A stretch of DNA of 54,752 nucleotides, from the NCBI GenBank assembly GCA_016190825.1, contig JACPPV010000034.1, positions 1 to 54,752 on the forward strand, given 5' to 3'. The notes beneath the pieces are model-generated. The model searched no databases. It worked only from the letters and a program-made list of their open reading frames with translations, and had not been told where the DNA came from. Both the position numbers and the translations under genes were made by a program. Of this stretch, positions 42,309 through 49,496 are shown in pieces. This DNA is from Chloroflexota bacterium (lineage in GTDB: Bacteria; Chloroflexota; Dehalococcoidia; Dehalococcoidales; UBA2162). The first letter of the stretch is position 1, and every line of letters starts with the position of its first letter.

Positions 42309-42602
42309 ATGGTTCGCTGGACTCTTATCACTAATCATGGCGCGGTACTACTGGCTATTGCCAGACATGCCAGAATTAAGGCCCTTGACATCGCTGAGGA
42401 AACAGGTTTAACCGAGCGTACCATACGACGGATTATTGCCGACCTTATTGCAGAAGGTTATGTCACCACGAAACGGGAGGGCGGAATCAATCGGTACGCG
42501 TTGAATCCCGACCAAACCTTGCGGCGTCCAGAGATGCAGGACAAAAAAGTAAGAGACTTCATAGAGTTATGCTCAACGACCACGGAGCAAAAGGGAGATT
42601 AA
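42309..42602 (+). CDS. Winged-helix transcriptional regulator
   Basis: This 97 aa protein has a winged HTH across residues 10-65: TNHGAVLLAIARHARIKALD, ETGLTERTIRRIIADLIAEG (recognition helix), then a wing with YVTTKREGGINRYALNPD. It resembles MarR/ArsR-like single-domain regulators. There is no sensor domain. It has an upstream inverted repeat and no obvious co-transcribed partner; the next feature is an MITE. The target is unknown. Confidence 0.8.
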   Translation: MVRWTLITNHGAVLLAIARHARIKALDIAEETGLTERTIRRIIADLIAEGYVTTKREGGINRYALNPDQTLRRPEMQDKKVRDFIELCSTTTEQKGD

Positions 42603-42803
42603 GGGAGAACTTTAATTAAACCACGAGAGTAGAACGGCCGCCCGCAATTTGTCGGGATAGGTGGCGGGGAGAGGATGGAAACAGATACGGGCGGCTTTTG
42701 TTATAAAGGAGGTGCGGGGACGTTGAAGTACCAATGATAGAGACACTTTGAAATAGGACACGATAGCAGCCATGGCCTTGCGGCTGGCACAAAAGGGCAA
42801 ATT

Positions 42804-42925
42804 GAGAGTGCCGAAAAAAGTGGTTCAGGACACTTCTTTCTGATGTTAGAAGTGTTCCTCCAGCCTCGAAAGTCCCTGGGGAATAGACGATTCAGGGAGT
42901 TAATTAAGACTTTTTCGGCAGTCTC
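42804..42925. mobile_element. MITE-like element, about 122 bp, sharing ends with the transposase at 54.5 kb
   Basis: The left end GAGAGTGCCGAAAAAAGT (42804) and the right end GACTTTTTCGGCAGTCTC (to 42925) are inverted copies with one mismatch and one indel. The same end, GAGACTGCCGAAAAAAG, occurs at 54553 next to a transposase fragment. The interior has no transposase. Confidence 0.6.
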
Positions 42926-42957
42926 AAATTCTCGGAAAAATAAAAGGAGAATAATTA

Positions 42958-43482
42958 GTGAAAAAGTATTTGGGACTTGGTATCTTTCTTTTTCTCATGC
43001 TGGCACTGGTGGCAACACCCGTTCTTGCCGCGGTGACGGTTGATTCCGGGACGGGAACCGGCTTCGTTGGCAAAGGCGACGTCCAGGACGCCTTTGGCTG
43101 GAACAACGCGCAACTTCAGAGCAATGCCGGAGGTGTAACGTTTACACTGGTTTCCGCGGATGTCTACGACGTGACCTATGAATGGGACACGGTCACCGGC
43201 GGTCCAAATCCTCAGACAATTCATCACACGGTCACTAATGAAAGGACCGCATCGGTCAACGGTGCCGTTGGGTATGACGCGCGAAACAAGAAACAGATAA
43301 CCGGCTTCATTTTGGGGGGCTTTAGCACCATCAATGAGACGGGTAGCATTCCCCAAGTCGGCGACTCAGGACCGCATGGCGGTGGCACATCGGTGGTAAC
43401 CGCAGTGACCCCGGTATCGTCCACAGGTGGTCTATATGCGAATTACGGCGGCAATAGCGTTCTAATCTGGCCATCCAATTAA
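42958..43482 (+). CDS. Small secreted protein of unknown function
   Basis: This 174 aa protein starts at GTG 42958 after AAGGAG. The signal peptide is KYLGLGIFLFLMLALVATPV with an Ala-rich cleavage site (LAA). The mature protein is Gly, Thr and Val rich and beta-like: GTGFVGKGDVQDAFGWNNA, then VSADVYDVTYEWDTVTGG. It has no cysteines and no anchor. I know similar proteins only as hypothetical secreted proteins. It sits directly after the MITE, which may supply its upstream region. A hairpin follows the gene. Confidence 0.7.
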   Translation: MKKYLGLGIFLFLMLALVATPVLAAVTVDSGTGTGFVGKGDVQDAFGWNNAQLQSNAGGVTFTLVSADVYDVTYEWDTVTGGPNPQTIHHTVTNERTASVNGAVGYDARNKKQITGFILGGFSTINETGSIPQVGDSGPHGGGTSVVTAVTPVSSTGGLYANYGGNSVLIWPSN

Positions 43483-43520
43483 CGCCATAAATCCAAGAAA
43501 CTAACCGGTACCGGAGAAAG

Positions 43521-43562
43521 AATTAAGGTGTGGTTTTCTGAAGGAGAAGCCGCACCTTAATT
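43521..43562 (+). terminator. Stem-loop after the secreted protein gene
   Basis: AATTAAGGTG (43521-43530) pairs with CACCTTAATT (43553-43562), followed by two more T residues. The stem is long but the T tract is short. Confidence 0.45.
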
Positions 43563-43682
43563 TTACCTGCAAACCTTGAGCTAAATCACCCGTTCCAACC
43601 ATGACCTCACATGAAGAATCTGATTTCTCAAGTCCCTCTGGAAGCTGTTGGTGTCGGATGTCAATAACGTACACCAAACCTC

Positions 43683-44020
43683 TCATGCTGCCAACAGCCC
43701 GGCATAGTATCTTTGCTCAAAGGCCGCGGGTGACAGGAAACCGAATCTGGCCTGCCGGCGCTGCCGGTTATGGAAGATCTCGATATACTCGGTAATGTCG
43801 TGTATCGCCTCCAGCCTGGTCCTGTACCGGCGGTGATGGACTAGCTCCTGCTTGAGTGTGCCACAGAAGCTCTCCATCGGGGCGTTATCGTAGCAGTTAC
43901 CTTTCCGGCTCATCGATGCTTTCAGTCCGAACCGGTCGAGGATGTCTCTATATTCACCGGCACAGTACTGGCTGCCCCGGGCAGAGTGGTGAATCAGTCC
44001 CTCGGACGGGCGTTTGATAC
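43683..44020 (-). mobile_element. IS3-family transposase (OrfB), C-terminal remnant
   Basis: The frame is open from about 44020 to the TGA at 43683 and reads EGLIHHSARGSQYCAGEYRD, then MSRKGNCYDNAPMESFCGTL, YRTRLEAIHDITEYIEIFHN and RQARFGFLSPAAFEQ. These are the second and third acidic-residue regions of the IS3 rve/DDE integrase core. In the HHSxRG motif the usual Asp is Ala (HSARG), so a catalytic residue is lost. The N-terminal half is missing. Confidence 0.8.
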
Positions 44021-44177
44021 TTTGCGGCTACAAGGCCTGGCAAATCCTGCTGGCGCGTCTGGGGCTGCTATCTGCTATTGCCTTGCTGCTGGCGGTGGTC
44101 GGGATGCTGCCGTACACCGTAATTTCATCTTCTCTCCATCCAGAATTGGTGTGGCTGGCTAACCTTACCTTCGCAAC

Positions 44178-44399
44178 ATGCTTCAGCTCACCCATTCGGG
44201 CAGTCATTACCTGCTCTGGGGCTTTGAATATCCGTTGCGCTGGTGGGAAAAATTCGTGCCCTTCTACGACGTGCCATTCTACCCGGGGGAATTCGAACAT
44301 CGCTTCGGCCCATACTTCAAGATTGAGAAGATTGCGAGCAAAATTGACTATTCAAAATGGCCGCCGGGCTATGCCGCTTATCTCATGACACGACAATAG
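44178..44399 (+). pseudogene. SAM-dependent methyltransferase, C-terminal remnant
   Basis: The frame reads MLQLTHSGSHYLLWGFEYPL, then FYPGEFEHRFGPYFKIEKIA and AAYLMTRQ. This is the last strand-helix-strand of a class I methyltransferase (GGHxLLW and the VERxFxxxFxI helix). The nucleotide-binding part is missing; the preceding 150 bases read only as broken frames. It abuts the IS3 remnant, which probably destroyed it. Confidence 0.55.
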
Positions 44400-44453
44400 G
44401 AGCCAACGAACGACAATAGCGATGCGCCAGGATAACCCTTCAGGCATCACAAA

Positions 44454-44594
44454 ATGAGTTCTTGTTTACCCAACAAACCCGAGCTTTGTTCAATCTGCCC
44501 AGCAGGGGTCTCCCTCAAAGACCTGAAGGGCACTGTTAAGAAGATAAACGAGAACTATGAAAAAGGTACCAGCGATAAAGGGTACATCCAGTAG
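44454..44594 (+). CDS. Short Cys-containing ORF, 46 aa
   Basis: ATG 44454 encodes a peptide with three cysteines near the start (MSSCLPNKPELCSICPAGV) and a Lys-rich helix (KDLKGTVKKINENY). There is no clear ribosome binding site. It may be a small Fe-S or zinc-binding protein or an N-terminal remnant; not recognised. Confidence 0.3.
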   Translation: MSSCLPNKPELCSICPAGVSLKDLKGTVKKINENYEKGTSDKGYIQ

Positions 44595-44807
44595 CCACCC
44601 ATTCTATTGTGTCCGATACGCAGGTGCCCATCCGGGGGGTTCAAACCGGTTGGCGCTTAGTGGCATCCTGCATGCCCCAGGATAGGGCTACGGGTGATTT
44701 GTAGCAGAAGTCATTGGGACGGCTATAATGACCAACGTCTGGCTGTAGGGCGGTTCTACTTTGCCAAGCCAAGCAGTGAAGCGATCCTTCCTATCAGGGT
44801 GTATAAG
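44595..44807. other. Gap without a recognised gene
   Basis: Only a small inverted repeat, ATCCTG and CAGGAT around 44665-44685, is seen. Confidence 0.35.
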
Positions 44808-45056
44808 CTAATTGGCCATGGCCACAAAGACGAAAACAGACCGATCCTTGCTCTTCATGGTACTGATAATCCCGATTACAAAGGCAGCTGCTGCTATGCC
44901 CGCGATAACGGCTGTTAAGGCATAAGCAAGAGCCATGTCATAATCTGGCCCCGGACCGAGTATCACCTGGGATAACACAAAGAATAGAACGCTAGCTACA
45001 ACCAGGCCGACTGACCACCAACCCGAAGAAGTCTTTGCTACTATAGTAACCCGCAT
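44808..45056 (-). CDS. Small two-helix membrane protein
   Basis: ATG 45056 follows GAGG at a spacing of eight bases, giving 82 aa. There are two hydrophobic helices: WWSVGLVVASVLFFVLSQVI and ALAYALTAVIAGIAAAAFVI, with the loop LGPGPDYDM between. The short C-terminal tail is basic then hydrophobic. Similar small proteins are common in Chloroflexota genomes, without known function. It stands alone beside the accessory operon. Confidence 0.65.
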   Translation of the reverse strand: MRVTIVAKTSSGWWSVGLVVASVLFFVLSQVILGPGPDYDMALAYALTAVIAGIAAAAFVIGIISTMKSKDRSVFVFVAMAN

Positions 45057-45081
45057 GTTCATCACCTCTTTCAACGCTCAG

Positions 45082-45225
45082 CTATCGTGCCTGTACCACC
45101 ACTTTGCCGAAACGGTCGATCAGGAGGAAATAGATGAACTGGTCCCGCCAGTCGTGCGGCGATTGGAAGACATTGTGCGGCGGCGCAAAATCCAGCCCGG
45201 ATACTGAACGAATCCTGTCTGACAT
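45082..45225 (-). pseudogene. Alpha-amylase (GH13) N-terminal fragment, 47 codons
   Basis: From ATG 45225 the frame reads MSDRIRSVSGLDFAPPHNVF and then HDWRDQFIYFLLIDRFGK before stopping at 45082. WRDxxIYFLLIDRF is the first strand of GH13 alpha-amylase catalytic domains. Nothing of the barrel remains. It directly follows the 430 aa gene (41-bp gap) on the same strand, so the operon once probably continued with a GH13 enzyme. Confidence 0.55.
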
Positions 45226-45265
45226 GGCCGTCCTCCATTTGGAAAACAGCTGGATAATCCCGGAT

Positions 45266-46558
45266 TTACCTCCTCACCAGCACGAGGGTCAAGTCGTCAT
45301 CAGTGTAACCGGTGTTTCCCGCTGTTCCCGGAAGGAAGTACTGGCGCTCAAACGGGGCGAAAAGGGCTGCCGCTGCAAGTGCAGTATTGAGCTGACCATT
45401 CACGTCATCGATCGTGTTCGGGATGGCATCCATCAGCCCGTCCACCACGTCGTCCGACTTCCAACCGCTTTCCGCCCATGCCCCGTACCAATCCACGTAG
45501 CCGCGGAGATCGCCATCGGCATTGACATACAGGTAAATCCAGTACCGTACCTCCGCGTCGTAGTCGGGCCACCAGTCTATGGCGACCTCTACGGGAATGC
45601 GCAGGTAGATATACCTCCGCTCTGGTGAAAAGCTGGGCCACATATCCCAGGTGATGATAGGGTCTCCCCTCAGCGAAATCCTGCCGTCAACCCCGTTGAC
45701 GAAGTCTTCGATGGTATCCCTGAGTCCGAAGTCTCCCAGCGCCACCGCAAACTCGTTTTCGTACTGCCTGACCACCAGAATCGAAGACGTTCTGTCGTTG
45801 ATGAAATCGCCGACGTAGGGAGTATAGGCCCTTTCGTCAGGAGCGCCCGCTGTCGTGCTGAACATAGCGAAGCGACCAGTAAAACGGTCGTTCTGAAAGA
45901 GGATGACCTTTCCGCCAACCTCTGTGCTGCTGGCATCAACGTAGAGGGAAGAAATTCTATCATTGAGATTAGCATCACTTAGAGCAGACTTTCTGATGCG
46001 CCGGTACACCCAGCCGGGGTCATGGTTGATAAACAGGGAGCGTCCCTCATAGTCGGAGTGCCGGTAGAGCCTCGACCAGATGCTGTCGGTGTCTTTGCTG
46101 CTCCTTCTGGCTGTTCCCCTTTTTTGTCCTCCTGCGGTGGCTCCCAGCGTCCTGATGGCTTCGTCCACGAGCTTTTCAGTTTGGGTGTCCAGCTTTGCCG
46201 ATATTGTGAGCCGGTTAATCGCGTCTTCGACGAGGAAGCCACCGGCAGTGGACGGCTTTTCTTTGTATCTCTGGACGAGCTTCTCCAATGCCGATTTCGG
46301 CGGCTCATTTGCCAGGTCGGGGACCAGGCGGCTGATGTTGGCCAGAAGATGGCGCCTCTCCGCGTGGTCCTGGTCGTTGACTTTGATCTCGGCGGGCGTC
46401 GGGCAGACCTGGGTGGGTCGAAGCTGGACCTGGCGCAGTTTGGCCACCGGCCGGTCTGTTGCCGTCCCATGCTTCTGCCTGATCAAGGTGGCCCTCTCAG
46501 AAAGCTTTTTCAGTCCTTCCGGGTCAGCGAGGGCTTTCTCTATGTCTATTTTCTTCAT
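45266..46558 (-). CDS. Beta/gamma-crystallin-like protein, last gene of a three-gene accessory operon
   Basis: This protein is 430 aa and has no signal peptide. Residues 1-150 are helical and charged (EKALADPEGLKKLSERATLI). Residues about 160-270 contain two crystallin-type Greek key motifs: RLYRHSDYEGRSLFI, NLNDRISSLYVDAS, VILFQNDRFTGRFAMF, and VGDFINDRTSSILVV. The pairing of Y/F-x-x-x-x-F/Y-x-G with D/N-D-R-x-SS is the Ca-binding signature of the fold. The last 150 residues (AIDWWPDYDAEVRYWIYLYV) are not recognised. It is co-oriented with the 954 aa gene with a 42-bp gap. Confidence 0.7.
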   Translation of the reverse strand: MKKIDIEKALADPEGLKKLSERATLIRQKHGTATDRPVAKLRQVQLRPTQVCPTPAEIKVNDQDHAERRHLLANISRLVPDLANEPPKSALEKLVQRYKEKPSTAGGFLVEDAINRLTISAKLDTQTEKLVDEAIRTLGATAGGQKRGTARRSSKDTDSIWSRLYRHSDYEGRSLFINHDPGWVYRRIRKSALSDANLNDRISSLYVDASSTEVGGKVILFQNDRFTGRFAMFSTTAGAPDERAYTPYVGDFINDRTSSILVVRQYENEFAVALGDFGLRDTIEDFVNGVDGRISLRGDPIITWDMWPSFSPERRYIYLRIPVEVAIDWWPDYDAEVRYWIYLYVNADGDLRGYVDWYGAWAESGWKSDDVVDGLMDAIPNTIDDVNGQLNTALAAAALFAPFERQYFLPGTAGNTGYTDDDLTLVLVRR

Positions 46559-46600
46559 TGCCGTCCTCCTTTCGTGTTCATGGTAAGCCAGGAACGGGAC

Positions 46601-49465
46601 TCAGCAGCAGTCATCCTTAAAGTTAATGTCGATCGTTATCCGGCGTACCTTGACAGACTCAATGTTCTCCGACTTTAGTTTGAGGCATTCCAGAAGTTCG
46701 TCTATTCTTTCGAGGGGTCTCTGCGAGACGTCCTCCCCGGGTTTCTGGGGCAGCGGAGACTTCAGAGCGGGGTCGAGCTTGTAGCTCATCCCGCCCACCA
46801 GGATACCATCCGCGTTCGCCTCAATATCAATATTGCGTTCTGCTTCCGGAATGGACTCTATCTGCGCCGCGGAAAAATCCTTTCCCGGCTTGAGGGTCAT
46901 TATCATTTCCTTGCTCTGGCCCGGTGCCAGAGAAAAGGACGCGCCTCCGGCGTTTTCAAAAGACAGGCTCCATCCCAGCTCTCTCAGCAGTGCTGGCAGT
47001 TTGACTGAGACCTCCATGCGCGCCTTCCGGGGATGGGGGTTATTCAGCCAGAATTTCCGGCGGGTGATGGAGGCAAGCAACCCCTTGATGCCGCCGCCAC
47101 CGGCTATGGGGACTACATTGCGCTGGCCGATGTTGTTATCATGCGGAACAAGCCGCCAATGCGGGATGGAATCTCCGGCAGTAAAATTGCTGATGTTGCT
47201 TGGATCGCCGGTGGCTGAGACTATCATCAGCATACACTCATGTCCGACCTCGGTCGGGACCCATTCAAACGGTCCGACAGTAATCTCGGCGGAGTTGTTG
47301 GGTGGTATATTTGCCGCCGAGAGCTGCGCCGTCGTCATGGCCTGCCAGTCGTTCGGCCAGACCAGTCCGGCGGAGGGCTTGCAGTGGAAACCTTTGACGA
47401 TGACATTGGTGGCAGTCTGCGTGCCACGGTTCTTGATCTTGACGTAGGCATAATTCGTTGCCCCTACGATCGGCTCTTCGTGGGCGGCTCCGCCATCATT
47501 GTTGCGCCGGTTCCAGACGTTCTGATTGTTCCAGAAATTCGCAACGTACTGGTATTCGCCACCCCGGCCATCGTCAATGTATACGTCAATGGCGGGTGGC
47601 GCTCCCGCCGAAATGACCGGCGTGGGTGCCCCAGCAGGCTGGTAAAGCCCCTGCTTTTCAAAAGCCCAGCGGACCACCTTGCCATAGGCCCCGCCGGAAT
47701 GCCCCTCACTGGTCCAGTCACCCTGATCGGCAGTGAGCAGCGCGTTGGCGAAACCGAGGGCGTTCGTTGGATTGGTGGCTGGCGTCAGCGTACTGACTGC
47801 CCGGAGCATGAGATAGGCCATGTAGCGGGCGGCAAAGCGGCGCGTATTGGCATTGGCTGCATCGCCCCCGATTGAGCGGTAAATTCTGAAGTTCGTGGTA
47901 CAAAGAATCTGCTCCGAATTATATGCGCCCGTATCGTTGACGCCGCCCCACCCCCAGCCGGCAGCCACACTGCGGTCATGGCGCCGCGCGATGACACCCG
48001 ACACCCAGGGAAAGGTGAGGAAGCGGTCCGGAGCTTGCGTATCGGGATCACACAGGATGGCGCCGAAGCTGTCGCCGGCGCTGTGGGCAAAACCGAAATT
48101 GGCCGAGTTCACATGATCGTAAAGAATGCCGTGTCCGCCAAGTTCATGCAGCACTATCCGCCAGTCAGCAGCTATACCGATTGGGTTGGTAGTATCGCCC
48201 AGGTCGGCCAGTTCAAAGTCAACGTTGGCAATCCCGCCCGCTCCGTTGCCGCTGCACGAGGCATTTATTTCGATGCCATTCAGGCTGCCATATCGACCGC
48301 GATGGTCTACCGGGATCGGGAACGCTGTTCCATTGAAGTAGGTGCTGATGTTGAAGCCCAGGTCCTGGACCAGGCGGAAAAAGCGGTCGCAGTGGTAATA
48401 GGCGTTGACTGCGGCAAAGTCATTGGTGCGGGAGTTGTAGTTGAAGTTCGAGCCGACCGGCTGGGTTGGCGGCGCGGCGGTAGCCTGCTCAAAATCGGAG
48501 ACCTGCACGAAATTTCCGGTGAGCGCCTGGTTACTGCCCGGGGCCGGCGCTGATAGGCCGGGAAGGGCGGCGGTTACGCGCACCGGGTTCAGCGTGGCAT
48601 TGTTGGAAGCGGGTCCAACACCGCTACCACCTGTGATGGGGTCAACAAGGAACAACAGCCCGTCAACATTGTCCACGAAAGGGCGCAGGTACAACACCGA
48701 ACCGGTCTCGAGTTCCATGATGGCGTCCCAGGTCACTTCTCCCCATTCAGGAGTGGCCGCGGCGAAGATTATCTCCCGGCAGACATAGTAAGCACCGTCG
48801 CTTATGGAGTCCGCGACGGGTGGGAGGGGAAGCGTAGGATGAGCGCCAGGCCCGCCTGTTTTGGCCGGTTCCACCTGCGGCGGCTCGTCTGAAACTCGTT
48901 TGGCAGCGTCATAGCGGTAGATGATGAGCCGACTGCTCACCAAACGTCCCAGCCTTGCCGTTGTCTCTCTCGCCACCCGCGCAGTCTCGGTCTTCGGAAG
49001 CGCCAAGGCGGACAACGCTTCCGTATCCGTTGTTACCGACCTTCTGAGGGCAGTGGCACGGGGCCTTCTGACCTGTATATCGGTGTGGGCGGTGGACTGT
49101 GAGCTGACTACCCGCAACGGCTCTTTTCTCAGGGTTACTGAAAGTCCGGCACGCCACACCGGTATCCCGAAATAGGTCTGCTGTATGCCGACCGTCACCG
49201 TATCGAACGCCTCTTTCATCTCGAGGAAACGGTATTCGACCCTGGCGTCTATCAGGTCTCTCTCCGGCTCCAGGTCGAGATGGGCCAACTCTTCAGCCGG
49301 GATCTGGTAGTATCGGCCGAACCGCTCGAGATACTCCCTGGCGACGAGTTGGGGAAACTGCGACTTCGGGACAAAGGGTTTCTCGAAATGCAGCAGTTCA
49401 CGCACAATACCCTGCTGGTCCTTTGAGAGATAGATTTGCTCAGCCGGGTCAAATTCTTGCAGCAT
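46601..49465 (-). CDS. Large putative metallopeptidase with HExxxH motif, middle gene of the operon
   Basis: This protein is 954 aa and lacks a signal peptide. The N-terminal 270 or so residues resemble FTP/propeptide-type regions of M4/M36 peptidases (LEPERDLIDARVEYRFLEMK, IQQTYFGIPVWRAGLSVTL). Residues 435-470 read WRIVLHELGGHGILYDHV followed by FGFAHSAGDSFGAIL. The motif is H-E-L-G-G-H, with three residues between Glu and the second His, unlike HExxH of M4/M36 but like the HExxxH of M49. The C-terminal 300 residues are beta-sandwich-like, ending in an acidic-basic tail with two cysteines. Catalytic activity is inferred. Confidence 0.65.
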   Translation of the reverse strand: MLQEFDPAEQIYLSKDQQGIVRELLHFEKPFVPKSQFPQLVAREYLERFGRYYQIPAEELAHLDLEPERDLIDARVEYRFLEMKEAFDTVTVGIQQTYFGIPVWRAGLSVTLRKEPLRVVSSQSTAHTDIQVRRPRATALRRSVTTDTEALSALALPKTETARVARETTARLGRLVSSRLIIYRYDAAKRVSDEPPQVEPAKTGGPGAHPTLPLPPVADSISDGAYYVCREIIFAAATPEWGEVTWDAIMELETGSVLYLRPFVDNVDGLLFLVDPITGGSGVGPASNNATLNPVRVTAALPGLSAPAPGSNQALTGNFVQVSDFEQATAAPPTQPVGSNFNYNSRTNDFAAVNAYYHCDRFFRLVQDLGFNISTYFNGTAFPIPVDHRGRYGSLNGIEINASCSGNGAGGIANVDFELADLGDTTNPIGIAADWRIVLHELGGHGILYDHVNSANFGFAHSAGDSFGAILCDPDTQAPDRFLTFPWVSGVIARRHDRSVAAGWGWGGVNDTGAYNSEQILCTTNFRIYRSIGGDAANANTRRFAARYMAYLMLRAVSTLTPATNPTNALGFANALLTADQGDWTSEGHSGGAYGKVVRWAFEKQGLYQPAGAPTPVISAGAPPAIDVYIDDGRGGEYQYVANFWNNQNVWNRRNNDGGAAHEEPIVGATNYAYVKIKNRGTQTATNVIVKGFHCKPSAGLVWPNDWQAMTTAQLSAANIPPNNSAEITVGPFEWVPTEVGHECMLMIVSATGDPSNISNFTAGDSIPHWRLVPHDNNIGQRNVVPIAGGGGIKGLLASITRRKFWLNNPHPRKARMEVSVKLPALLRELGWSLSFENAGGASFSLAPGQSKEMIMTLKPGKDFSAAQIESIPEAERNIDIEANADGILVGGMSYKLDPALKSPLPQKPGEDVSQRPLERIDELLECLKLKSENIESVKVRRITIDINFKDDCC

Positions 49466-49496
49466 AACTATTCTCCTTCTTAGTTTTCGATGTATT

